In this document: in pieces, positions 22,788 through 29,715 of the stretch
Layout of the letters: each line of letters opens with the position of its first letter
Position numbering within the stretch: position 1 is the stretch's first letter
NCBI GenBank assembly: GCA_949317995.1
Contig: OX439046.1
Span: 63,163,355 to 63,227,354 of the forward strand
Source of the DNA: Acholoe squamosa
Taxonomy: Eukaryota > Annelida > Polychaeta > Phyllodocida > Polynoidae
Reading direction: 5' to 3'
DNA: 64,000 nt
Translations under genes and position numbers: made by a program
The notes under the pieces: model-generated
Seen by the model: only the letters and a program-made list of their open reading frames with translations
What the model was told of the DNA's origin: nothing
The model's database searches: none

Positions 22788-23477
22788 CTATCTTTTTCTT
22801 TTCGAAGCTGAAGCTTGAGGAATGAAAACCAAGGTGTTCCAAGGAGTTGTTATGCTGTTTCTTACCCTAAGCTCGTTAGGTGTGCTCTGCTTAAAGTCCA
22901 ATAGGATGTATGAATGTTTCTCTTTGGTTTCTGAGTTATATACCTCCGTCAAAAAGGATTTCTGTCCTGGAAAGGCCTGTTTGCTTATGTGCCCTATCTG
23001 ACTCATGTCTCTAGGGTTTTTAAAAACAACTAGGTAGTGTGCATTTAAGCTCAAGGTTCTGAAGGCAGGATTGTTGAAAAACAAGTTTTGAGTAACAAAA
23101 ATTACACTTAAACTGCGATGGTGAGAGCCCACAGTGAAAAGTTTCATTATGGTGGGAACGTACTCGGGATCCATGAGATCGTCTATTACGACCAGTCCAT
23201 GTTTAGTCACGTCTCTTTCATCCTCGAACAAAAAGTCTTCTGAAAGAAGACCTTTGTTAAACTTAACCCCCAACTTCGCCATTTCGTCGAATCCATCTTG
23301 CCATTGACTGTAGCAGTAGTATATGTCGTGTATTTTTGGAGTAACAAGCTCGTCTACACCTTTAATCAACTTGAAAACAAGTTGACTTTTCCCACAAGAA
23401 GTAGGTCCAGCTATGATCATTGTGAAGGGGCTTTGTAGACATGGGTCAAAAATGATCTCCTTTTCCTTGTGATCCAT
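22788..23477 (-). CDS. ATP: Packaging ATPase (FtsK/HerA, A32-like)
   Basis: 229 residues from the ATG at 23,477. Walker A is GPTSCGKS (residues 24-31), Walker B is LVVIDD (95-100), and a sensor-like VTQN motif follows at 129-132 after SVIF. The short, single-domain form is normal for Polinton, virophage and NCLDV A32-type genome-packaging ATPases, which drive DNA into preformed capsids. The start lies 13 bp downstream of the death-fold gene stop, and the next small gene starts 1 bp after its stop. All nucleotide-binding residues are present. Confidence 0.95.
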   Translation of the reverse strand: MDHKEKEIIFDPCLQSPFTMIIAGPTSCGKSQLVFKLIKGVDELVTPKIHDIYYCYSQWQDGFDEMAKLGVKFNKGLLSEDFLFEDERDVTKHGLVVIDDLMDPEYVPTIMKLFTVGSHHRSLSVIFVTQNLFFNNPAFRTLSLNAHYLVVFKNPRDMSQIGHISKQAFPGQKSFLTEVYNSETKEKHSYILLDFKQSTPNELRVRNSITTPWNTLVFIPQASASKRKR

Positions 23478-23490
23478 GTTGGACGATATC

Positions 23491-24120
23491 TTAAACCAAA
23501 GTGACCAAAGGAGCAACCTCGTCCTCTTTTAAACCAGTAGAACCCTTGTTCAAACCTTCCACGTAAAGAGCTACATCAGAAAGTCCCATGTTGTATAGAC
23601 TGGCTATTAGGCAGCTTGGATGAGATATTTCTCTATATTTCCAAACCATCAGAACTTCGAATACAGGATTTGTGACACCTTTTTTCCCTGGAACAGGGGT
23701 GGATATCAGGTTAAGCTCGTGGTCGCTCAATCCAAGTTGAGTTCCCAGTTTCCTCCAGTCAAGCATTTCGAACTTGTCTGCCAGGTTGACGAACAAAGTA
23801 TCAACTTTCCACTGTTCTGGAGGAATTTCACAATGGTCCACTACGTTGTAATATCCCATGTACCATCTACAATAATCAGTTAGATCGTAACGACCTATGT
23901 CACTTAATGCATGTCTCAATACCATCCACTTGCAACGCACGTTCTTTCTGCTCCATGAAATAAGCATTTCTCTCCCCATAGAACGAAGAGACGGTATTTT
24001 CTCCATGTAATCCATTAAACTTAGTCTGAGTCCTAAGTAAACCCCTAATCGAGGGTAGTCTTTTTCAGATATTTTTTCACTGACCTTGAATAACAACTCG
24101 TCCGAAAGGTGAAACTCCAT
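23491..24120 (-). CDS. Tandem death-fold protein, 209 aa
   Basis: The ATG at 24,120 is chosen because everything upstream in frame is low-complexity GGGTA repeat. The protein appears to be two consecutive death-superfamily helical bundles and little else. The first, about residues 5-88, has LSDELLFKVSEKI, DYPRLGVYLGL and a later W. The second, about 104-190, has the more typical FEMLDWRKLGTQLGLSDHEL block, an FEVLMVW motif and an ALYVEGL end. The W-x2-LG..LGLS pattern is characteristic of death domains in FADD, MyD88, IRAK and related adaptors. There is no enzymatic domain. Such a free-standing tandem module would be expected to bind host death-domain adaptors and block or redirect apoptosis or innate signalling; that role is inference. 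A TATA box lies about 90 bp upstream. DED or CARD assignment of the first bundle is possible. Confidence 0.75.
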   Translation of the reverse strand: MEFHLSDELLFKVSEKISEKDYPRLGVYLGLRLSLMDYMEKIPSLRSMGREMLISWSRKNVRCKWMVLRHALSDIGRYDLTDYCRWYMGYYNVVDHCEIPPEQWKVDTLFVNLADKFEMLDWRKLGTQLGLSDHELNLISTPVPGKKGVTNPVFEVLMVWKYREISHPSCLIASLYNMGLSDVALYVEGLNKGSTGLKEDEVAPLVTLV

Positions 24121-24208
24121 AGCGTCCAAAATAAAAGGCGTTGAGCAAGTAAGGTAGGCAGGTAGGAAGGCAGGTAGGTTATGACAGGCTAGAAAGCATA
24201 CAGTTGAC

Positions 24209-24216
24209 TTATATAG
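24209..24216 (-). promoter_or_regulatory. TATA box for death-fold gene
   Basis: CTATATAAG on the minus strand, 89-96 bp upstream of the ATG at 24,120. It sits at the edge of the GGGTA array, so the array would lie directly upstream of the core promoter. Confidence 0.5.
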
Positions 24217-24482
24217 GGTAGGGTAGGGTAGGGTAGGGTAGGGTAGGGTAGGTGGGTAGGTGGGTAGGTGGTTTAGGTGGGTGGGTGGGTGGGTTAGGTG
24301 GGTTATTTTGGGCGGCCAGCCCGGGCCAACAAGCCCCAAACCCCCCATACTTGAGGGGTGCCCCCACCCCCCCACCCCATAGTTTTTTAAACCCAACCCC
24401 ACCCTTTCCTACCCTACCCTACCCTACCCTACCCTACCCTACCCTATATTATCCTACCCTATTCTATCCTATTCTATATATC
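24212..24482. repeat. Inverted GGGTA / TACCC array
   Basis: A (GGGTA)n block (24,217-24,251) and GGGTGGGT-type G-rich sequence (to about 24,300) face a (TACCC)n block (24,405-24,480), with about 100 bp between. The two arms are complementary and could form a long hairpin; the G-rich arms have G-quadruplex spacing. It fills the interval between the death-fold gene and the next leftward gene. The pentamer differs from the TTAGGG telomere hexamer. Confidence 0.85.
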
Positions 24483-24546
24483 TCTCCCATTCCCTTCCCC
24501 CTGTTTAGGTAAGCATGTTACATCGTTCTTCGTTCGTTTAAATTTG

Positions 24547-25170
24547 TTATGACGTTGAGTGTAAAGCGAGCTGATTGTGGTGAAAACAGTGAGTAAGGGA
24601 GATAAGCTGGGTGCACCACATAGCCAGATAAAACCAAACTTTTTCTTTCTCCTCTACACTGAAACGATCCAGGGACGATGATGGGATGTGAAATATGGGG
24701 CAGGAGGAAAACAAAGTTTTGGTTTCTAAGCACTCAGCTAGTAGTTCCAAAATAGACATGAAGAAATGAAGACGCTGGTTAAGTAGGCGGGGATTTTCTT
24801 TGGCGTGATGCTCTTCTGCCGCTTTCAATGCTTCCAAATGGAAGGGGTTTTTCAGTGGGCCCTTTCCCTTTCTTCCATGCTTCAGGGCATAACCCAAGGT
24901 TTCCACCGCTGAAAATTTCGACAAGTTATGACTCAAAACCATTTTCCTCAAGGTTTTTCTGTCTTTGGATGTAAAACTTGATTGCACTGAAGAAAAAACT
25001 AAGTATAATTTTTTCCGGTGAAGAACACATTCTTTGAAGTATTTGCACACGTACCTGAAACAAATCGAAGAGCAACATATAATTTCATTTCTTTCCCTCA
25101 CGTATGTCAGAACTTGAGTGTCGTCGGGGTGACGTTGTTCTAATACACGCTGCAGGGAGTAACGCGACAT
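24547..25170 (-). CDS. Helical orphan protein, 207 aa
   Basis: ATG start about 55 bp downstream of a minus-strand TATAAAG. The sequence is predicted by eye to be mostly helical and is rich in Cys and His, especially residues 30-52 (IICCSSICFRYVCKYFKECV) and near the C-terminus (WCTQLISLTHCFHH). A middle segment (SAVETLGYALKHGRKGKG) is basic. I do not recognise a family. It lies upstream of the death-fold gene on the same strand and outside the conserved morphogenesis set, so it is probably an accessory, host-interaction gene. A further diverged death-fold bundle is conceivable but not supported by a motif. Confidence 0.6.
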   Translation of the reverse strand: MSRYSLQRVLEQRHPDDTQVLTYVRERNEIICCSSICFRYVCKYFKECVLHRKKLYLVFSSVQSSFTSKDRKTLRKMVLSHNLSKFSAVETLGYALKHGRKGKGPLKNPFHLEALKAAEEHHAKENPRLLNQRLHFFMSILELLAECLETKTLFSSCPIFHIPSSSLDRFSVEEKEKVWFYLAMWCTQLISLTHCFHHNQLALHSTS

Positions 25171-25222
25171 AGTAGGTCGAAGGTTGTCGTGTCAAATAAC
25201 GATGGTTTAGTCCCCGTTTAAC

Positions 25223-25229
25223 CTTTATA
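25223..25229 (-). promoter_or_regulatory. TATA box for 207-aa gene
   Basis: CTATAAAGGT on the minus strand, about 55 bp upstream of the ATG at 25,170. Confidence 0.5.
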
Positions 25230-25405
25230 GGAAACCTGTCAGTCTTTCCTTATCGCACTTTCCTGAAATGATTTATTGCTCAAGGACGAAACAAACGTCA
25301 GGGTCAGTGCCTGAGCGTTCTGAAAAGAGGGGAAAACATGTGGAAGGGTGGGTTTGGCCCAGGGGCCTTACCCGGAGGATCATCGTTTATTTTTGTTCAG
25401 TTTTA

Positions 25406-26062
25406 TTAGGAGGACCAAAAATTAGATACGGGGTAGGCTGTTACCACCTTCAGCTGACCTTTTTCATGGGAGGTAGTTATTTCAGTTATAACTCTCACAA
25501 CATGACAGCATCCATGGTAATTGTGTCCAATTTCTGTCCTGAAACCTCTTTCATAGAAAATTTTTGAACCTAAAGAGTGTGTAATTTTGTCTGGGTGAAG
25601 TAAAGTGGCTTTAATTAAAGCCTTCACCATAGTAGAATCGATGAAAACTGAATTACCAGGCCCTCCCCCCAAAGGTTGATCCCTTAGAAAAAAGGGTTTT
25701 TGTCTGTCTGAAATGAATTTCTTTGAACTTCCAGAGGAAATGGAATGTCTAGACATCAAGTGTACCATGGCACCATGTCCCAAAAGAACACCTGAAAAAA
25801 AACTTTCCCCATTTTCTGAGATAAGTTTTTTCACAGAGGGTCCACCAGGAACCAATGCAGTGGTTTGGTTGTGCAGAAAGCATTGTTTGAAGTTACAGTT
25901 AGGAGGGATGTAAAGATCCCTGTTCAAATTTTCAGGACAGAATTTCCACACAGCCCACACCTTACCTTCTTCTACGCCCCTCCTGATGTCTGAAATAAAC
26001 ACCTCCTGACGCCTTTTGTGACCTACGGTCAAAGACAAAGGCAAAGGACAAAAGTTAGCCAT
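25406..26062 (-). CDS. Orphan protein, 218 aa
   Basis: First gene of the leftward block, with its ATG at 26,062 facing the divergent promoter region. It has no signal peptide or transmembrane helix. Segments are mixed alpha/beta: an opening PLPLSLTVGHKRRQEVFISD, a central Gly/Ser-rich GVLLGHGAMVHLMSRHS, and a C-terminal KVVTAYPV. The last resembles the closing strand of some small nuclease folds of the barnase/EndoU/colicin-like group, which often end in T-A-Y/F-P. That resemblance is weak, and catalytic residues cannot be assigned. Probably an early accessory protein by position. Confidence 0.55.
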   Translation of the reverse strand: MANFCPLPLSLTVGHKRRQEVFISDIRRGVEEGKVWAVWKFCPENLNRDLYIPPNCNFKQCFLHNQTTALVPGGPSVKKLISENGESFFSGVLLGHGAMVHLMSRHSISSGSSKKFISDRQKPFFLRDQPLGGGPGNSVFIDSTMVKALIKATLLHPDKITHSLGSKIFYERGFRTEIGHNYHGCCHVVRVITEITTSHEKGQLKVVTAYPVSNFWSS

Positions 26063-26459
26063 GTCTGCTTGAGAGAAGCTAGTTCTGATAAATGACGAAT
26101 GGTCTGCGTTAATTACAGAATGGTAACAACAAGACTCGTTTTACAAGCCTCACCCTGAACGTTGACTGAACGTTATCACGTTTTTTATTTGAGTTAAGCT
26201 TTTTACTTTTTTCCAAAACAACACTGACTAAGTGTAAAACATACTATGAATGGAAAAGCACGGTTATCTACGACTCATGGACGTGGTTGTACGTTATCTG
26301 AACGACAAGGGAACGTCCCAGCATCGTATCAGGATAGTTACTATAAAGTAGACTTGAGCTGCTCGATCTTCATCAAACCTTTTCTGACGTTTGTCTGCTG
26401 TTCGCCGTCCTGCTCCTGCACCTTCCAGCCCTGCCACCCTTTCATCTTCAAGGAGAACA
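26063..26459. promoter_or_regulatory. Divergent promoter region of the Polinton
   Basis: About 400 bp separating the leftward and rightward gene blocks. On the plus strand CTATAAAG (26,341-26,348) lies about 112 bp before the ATG at 26,460. Repeated ACGTT-type motifs (AACGTTGACTGAACGTTATC) occur near 26,158-26,180. No clear TATA was seen for the leftward gene starting at 26,062. Confidence 0.5.
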
Positions 26460-27863
26460 ATGCCTGGTCGCATGAAGACGGGACTTAGTGTCAGGAGAGG
26501 AGGAGCTAAAAAACTGGCTCCACTAACTTTTACTACTTCTAAACAGACAGAGGAAAAGACGTCGGGCATCGCCCCTCCTCCTACCTCTCCAGCCTCACCT
26601 GATAAAACACCTGCAACTCCTGCTCGGCTTCCAACTGAAGTGCCTGATGCAGGAGAACAGGAAGCCGCTCTTGCAGCTCTTCATGGCGAAATCACTGATT
26701 TCCTGGATCGCGTCCGGGATCGCTCTCCTCAGGAAGCTGGCGACGGCGATTTTGACATCAGGGAATACATCAATCCCCCGGCACCTTTGAACTACCAACC
26801 CCCCACTGAAGCACCTACGTCCGCCTCTTACTCACCCGTGACTCCGGAGGAACCTTCTCCCCAGGTCAGTCCAATAAAGGTTATAGACCTTACAACCTCA
26901 TCACCGGCAGTTAAACCCATAGAAGTGGTGGACTTAACACAAGGGACACCTTCACCTGCTCACCGCGGGGGGTATTCGCAGGTAGAGGTTATAGATTTAA
27001 CCGGCCCTTCTCCTCTGTACTCTCTCCCGGTTCCGGTAGAGGAGCTGCTTCTTAAAAGCCCGCCGGAAAAAAGAAACTGTTCCAGTGAGAGAGAAGGGGA
27101 GCCTAAGAAAAAAAGACAGAAGCGCGCCTACCACAAGAAAACCCCTGTCTCTACCCCTGCTTCAGTTTCCTCAGCGACTTCATCCTATGGTGCCGAGCCA
27201 ATTGGTTCTGTCCCAGGTGTTCCTTCTCCTAAAGACAAGTCACACAGGCAAAAGTTTGGGGAGGGCACTGCCCCCAGTTCTTCCAGCAAGCTTGTGGGCT
27301 TTAGGTCAGTGCCTTTGGTGGTAAAAAAGTGGCCTGCTCGATTTGGTTTCCAAGAAAAGTCACCTGCCCCCGACCAAGTTTTTTATCCGGAAGGGGATAA
27401 CAACGCCTGCATAGAAATATACAGGGAACCTAGCATCAGGGGAGTATGCTTGAGAACCTACCTGGACAAACCTTACGAGCGGTGCTTGAACCTAGAGGCG
27501 CGTGAATTCAGGAACTTAGTGGACCAGATAGAGTGCATCCTAGGAAAGTACAAGGAGTTACACCGCCTAGCTGCCCTTGGAGAGAGGAAGGTGGATAATC
27601 TTTTGTTGTCCTTGAACCAAGACTGCACCGACCCCAGTGGAGGCCGGGCTATGGTCCTGGTAAACTTGTACAAGGGAACTCCTAAAGTTCACATAGGAAC
27701 AACCAGCTACGTGGAGGAAATGAATGCCTCGGTGTCTTCCAGCTTCAGAATGCCCCCCTCAGCCACACACTGCGGACACACTGTGTCCCCCTTCATTCTG
27801 GAGGACATAAAATCACGAGTTGGTCCCTTCCTAGACGAAACGACCGATTTCTACTCTGGGTAA
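26460..27863 (+). CDS. Protein with three SUMO-interacting motifs, 467 aa
   Basis: The ATG at 26,460 follows a TATA box by about 112 bp. The N-terminal half is Pro/Ser/Thr-rich and probably disordered. It carries three near-identical SUMO-interacting cores: VIDLT (141-145), VVDLT (156-160) and VIDLT (177-181). Each is flanked by Ser/Thr/Pro, the arrangement used by poly-SUMO binders such as RNF4-type ligases. A basic KKKRQKRAYHKK stretch (about 215-226) is a likely nuclear signal. The C-terminal ~190 residues are ordered, with VFYPEGDNNACIEIYREPS, GVCLRTYLDKPYERCLNLEA and FRNLVDQIECIL blocks. That pattern vaguely recalls small PC4-like ssDNA-binding folds, which I offer only as a test. There is no RING finger. 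It may bind SUMO chains at nuclear bodies or DNA-repair sites; role is inference. Confidence 0.7.
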   Translation: MPGRMKTGLSVRRGGAKKLAPLTFTTSKQTEEKTSGIAPPPTSPASPDKTPATPARLPTEVPDAGEQEAALAALHGEITDFLDRVRDRSPQEAGDGDFDIREYINPPAPLNYQPPTEAPTSASYSPVTPEEPSPQVSPIKVIDLTTSSPAVKPIEVVDLTQGTPSPAHRGGYSQVEVIDLTGPSPLYSLPVPVEELLLKSPPEKRNCSSEREGEPKKKRQKRAYHKKTPVSTPASVSSATSSYGAEPIGSVPGVPSPKDKSHRQKFGEGTAPSSSSKLVGFRSVPLVVKKWPARFGFQEKSPAPDQVFYPEGDNNACIEIYREPSIRGVCLRTYLDKPYERCLNLEAREFRNLVDQIECILGKYKELHRLAALGERKVDNLLLSLNQDCTDPSGGRAMVLVNLYKGTPKVHIGTTSYVEEMNASVSSSFRMPPSATHCGHTVSPFILEDIKSRVGPFLDETTDFYSG

Positions 27864-28095
27864 GTGGTCAACTTTGTATAGTGTCTGGTCAACAGCTCCT
27901 TGTTCAGTGCTTTTACATTATCATGTATATCAGCTAATTTGTAGTTAGATTTAGATGTACGCCGTTTTTAGTCAACATAGCCCAGCGTAGGTTTAAGTTC
28001 CATATGTACTCCATGTATACTTAGGTTAGGTTTTAGTTATAAGTTTGTATATAGAACATAAAGTGAAACAAGAAAAAGAAACCTTAAAAAAAAAA
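27864..28095 (+). promoter_or_regulatory. Polymerase gene leader
   Basis: Non-coding 232 bp between the two rightward genes, AT-rich, with GTTATAAGTTTG near 28,035 as a possible TATA and an A-rich stretch directly before the ATG at 28,096. Confidence 0.35.
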
Positions 28096-29715
28096 ATGCC
28101 GCCCAAAAAGGTAAAACAACTTTACACCGTCAACTGTCCAATGTGTAACACCCCTAGACCTCCACGTTTGGTTACTGTAGAAAACAGTGGAAAAACTTTA
28201 TGTAACTCAGATTCTTGTAGAAGAGAAACTTTTTCCGACAGCTTAGAACTTCCAAAAGAAATAGAAAAAAATTCTTTGCATAAAAGCAGTTACCGTGACA
28301 ACTTCAAGTCCATAGCTTCAGGTTTGGCTGTGCTTGGTAAGCTTCAGTCCATTTTCAACGTCAGAATGACAAGTTTCAACAAAGACTTGGGAGCCAAACA
28401 GGTAATAGAGGCGCTTACCTCTATTCATAGAAATCAAGTTATGGCTTACAAAGTGGCTGTCTCTTTTGGAAGGTTGTTGTCTTCCTCTAAGGAGGAAGAA
28501 GAAGAAGAGAAAGTCATGTACTTTCATGCTTCTGCCAACAACTCGTCTTTGTTCTATGACAGTGAAAGTCATAGAGACCCTTACATTTTTATAAGGGACG
28601 ACAAAGACTTTGCAGAGTGTTTAGATTTAATAGAAAACAACATTAAAGAAGACACTCAAAGACCCTCTACTAAATGGAGTGTAATAGGCAACGTGAACGC
28701 CAACATCACACTGATAAGGGCTACGGGAGGAGAATATCTTTTAGGTAAAATGAAAACTGTTCCACCAGGTTTAAGACAAAGAGGAATGCAACACTTTCAC
28801 AGAGACCCTAAAACCAAAAGGGCGTACAAGGACAACTTGTGTTTCTTTAGATGTCTGTCTTTCTTCCTGTATGAATCTTTAGAAAAAACTCAAGAGCTTT
28901 TCCTTGAAGCCTATCCAGGGGTGAACAAGGAGACTTTTGAGGGTGTTAACATAAGAGATTTAGACAGGTTAGAAAAAATGTTTGAAGTTAACATAAGAAT
29001 CTTTTACCTTCCCTCTTTTGGTAAAAGAAAGGGGCCACCTAAAATTATAAGGTCAAACATGGGTTCATCCAAAAAAATCATTAACTTGAACTTACACAGA
29101 AACCATGTAAGTTTAATAACTAACATGGGACTGTATGGTAAAATGTACCCCTGTGAAAAGTGTCATAAAGTTTTCACTCGTAGCTTCCTTTTGAAACAAC
29201 ACAATGGGGTGAAAAAAGATTGCACCAAAGTCAGCTTCAGGTACAAAGGTGGAGCATACAATCCATCCAAAACAGTTTTTCAAGTTTTAGAGGAACTGGG
29301 AATAGTTTGTTCACCTGAGAAAAAAATATACCCCTATAAAATTGTTTTTGACTTTGAAAGCTATTTCGTCCAACCTGAAAATTCGTCCCCAGAAAATGCT
29401 AACACTGTGATAGAAAAAACTCACATACCCCTTTCTGCCAGTGTAGCTTCTGATTTTCCTGGGCATACAGAACCAGTGTGTTTTGTCAGAAATTCCAACA
29501 GGGACGACGATCTTTTGGTTAAAAATGTGTTGGAACACATAAACAACTTGGGGCAGTTGATAGGAGAACAGGTGAAAGAGAATTTTAGAGATGTTTTAGA
29601 CGAACTAGACTCTCTAGAAGAAAAACAAAAGGAACTAGAACATAAAGCTAGCAAAGTTTTTCCAGCAAAGAACAAAAAAAATCCCCAAAAAAAATCTCCC
29701 ATGTTCTTGAAGTGA
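28096..29715 (+). CDS. POLB: DNA polymerase B, N-terminal part (zinc ribbon, OTU-like, exonuclease I)
   Basis: 539 residues from the first ATG. Order: a zinc-ribbon-like CPMC (14-17) with Cys36 and Cys41; a helical linker with a Glu-rich run (133-138); and an OTU-like cysteine-protease signature with DNLCFFRCL (Asp246, Cys249) and a later His337 (HRNHVSL). These are followed by a zinc finger with Cys353, Cys356, His369 and Cys376, then the polymerase's exonuclease I motif, FDFES with Asp419 and Glu421. OTU-type domains fused to Polinton polymerases are known to me; activity here is untested. The frame ends at 29,715, 19 nt after an A8 run. The rest of the exonuclease and the polymerase continue in the -1 frame without a gap, so this is one gene in two frames. 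Confidence 0.9.
   Translation: MPPKKVKQLYTVNCPMCNTPRPPRLVTVENSGKTLCNSDSCRRETFSDSLELPKEIEKNSLHKSSYRDNFKSIASGLAVLGKLQSIFNVRMTSFNKDLGAKQVIEALTSIHRNQVMAYKVAVSFGRLLSSSKEEEEEEKVMYFHASANNSSLFYDSESHRDPYIFIRDDKDFAECLDLIENNIKEDTQRPSTKWSVIGNVNANITLIRATGGEYLLGKMKTVPPGLRQRGMQHFHRDPKTKRAYKDNLCFFRCLSFFLYESLEKTQELFLEAYPGVNKETFEGVNIRDLDRLEKMFEVNIRIFYLPSFGKRKGPPKIIRSNMGSSKKIINLNLHRNHVSLITNMGLYGKMYPCEKCHKVFTRSFLLKQHNGVKKDCTKVSFRYKGGAYNPSKTVFQVLEELGIVCSPEKKIYPYKIVFDFESYFVQPENSSPENANTVIEKTHIPLSASVASDFPGHTEPVCFVRNSNRDDDLLVKNVLEHINNLGQLIGEQVKENFRDVLDELDSLEEKQKELEHKASKVFPAKNKKNPQKKSPMFLK

Noticed and set aside
24121-24402. N-terminal extension of the death-fold protein
   Set aside because: It is translated from the GGGTA/TACCC array and upstream of a TATA box; the ATG at 24,120 fits better.
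24217-24480. Internal telomere remnant
   Set aside because: The repeat is the pentamer GGGTA rather than TTAGGG, and it is inverted on itself inside the transposon.
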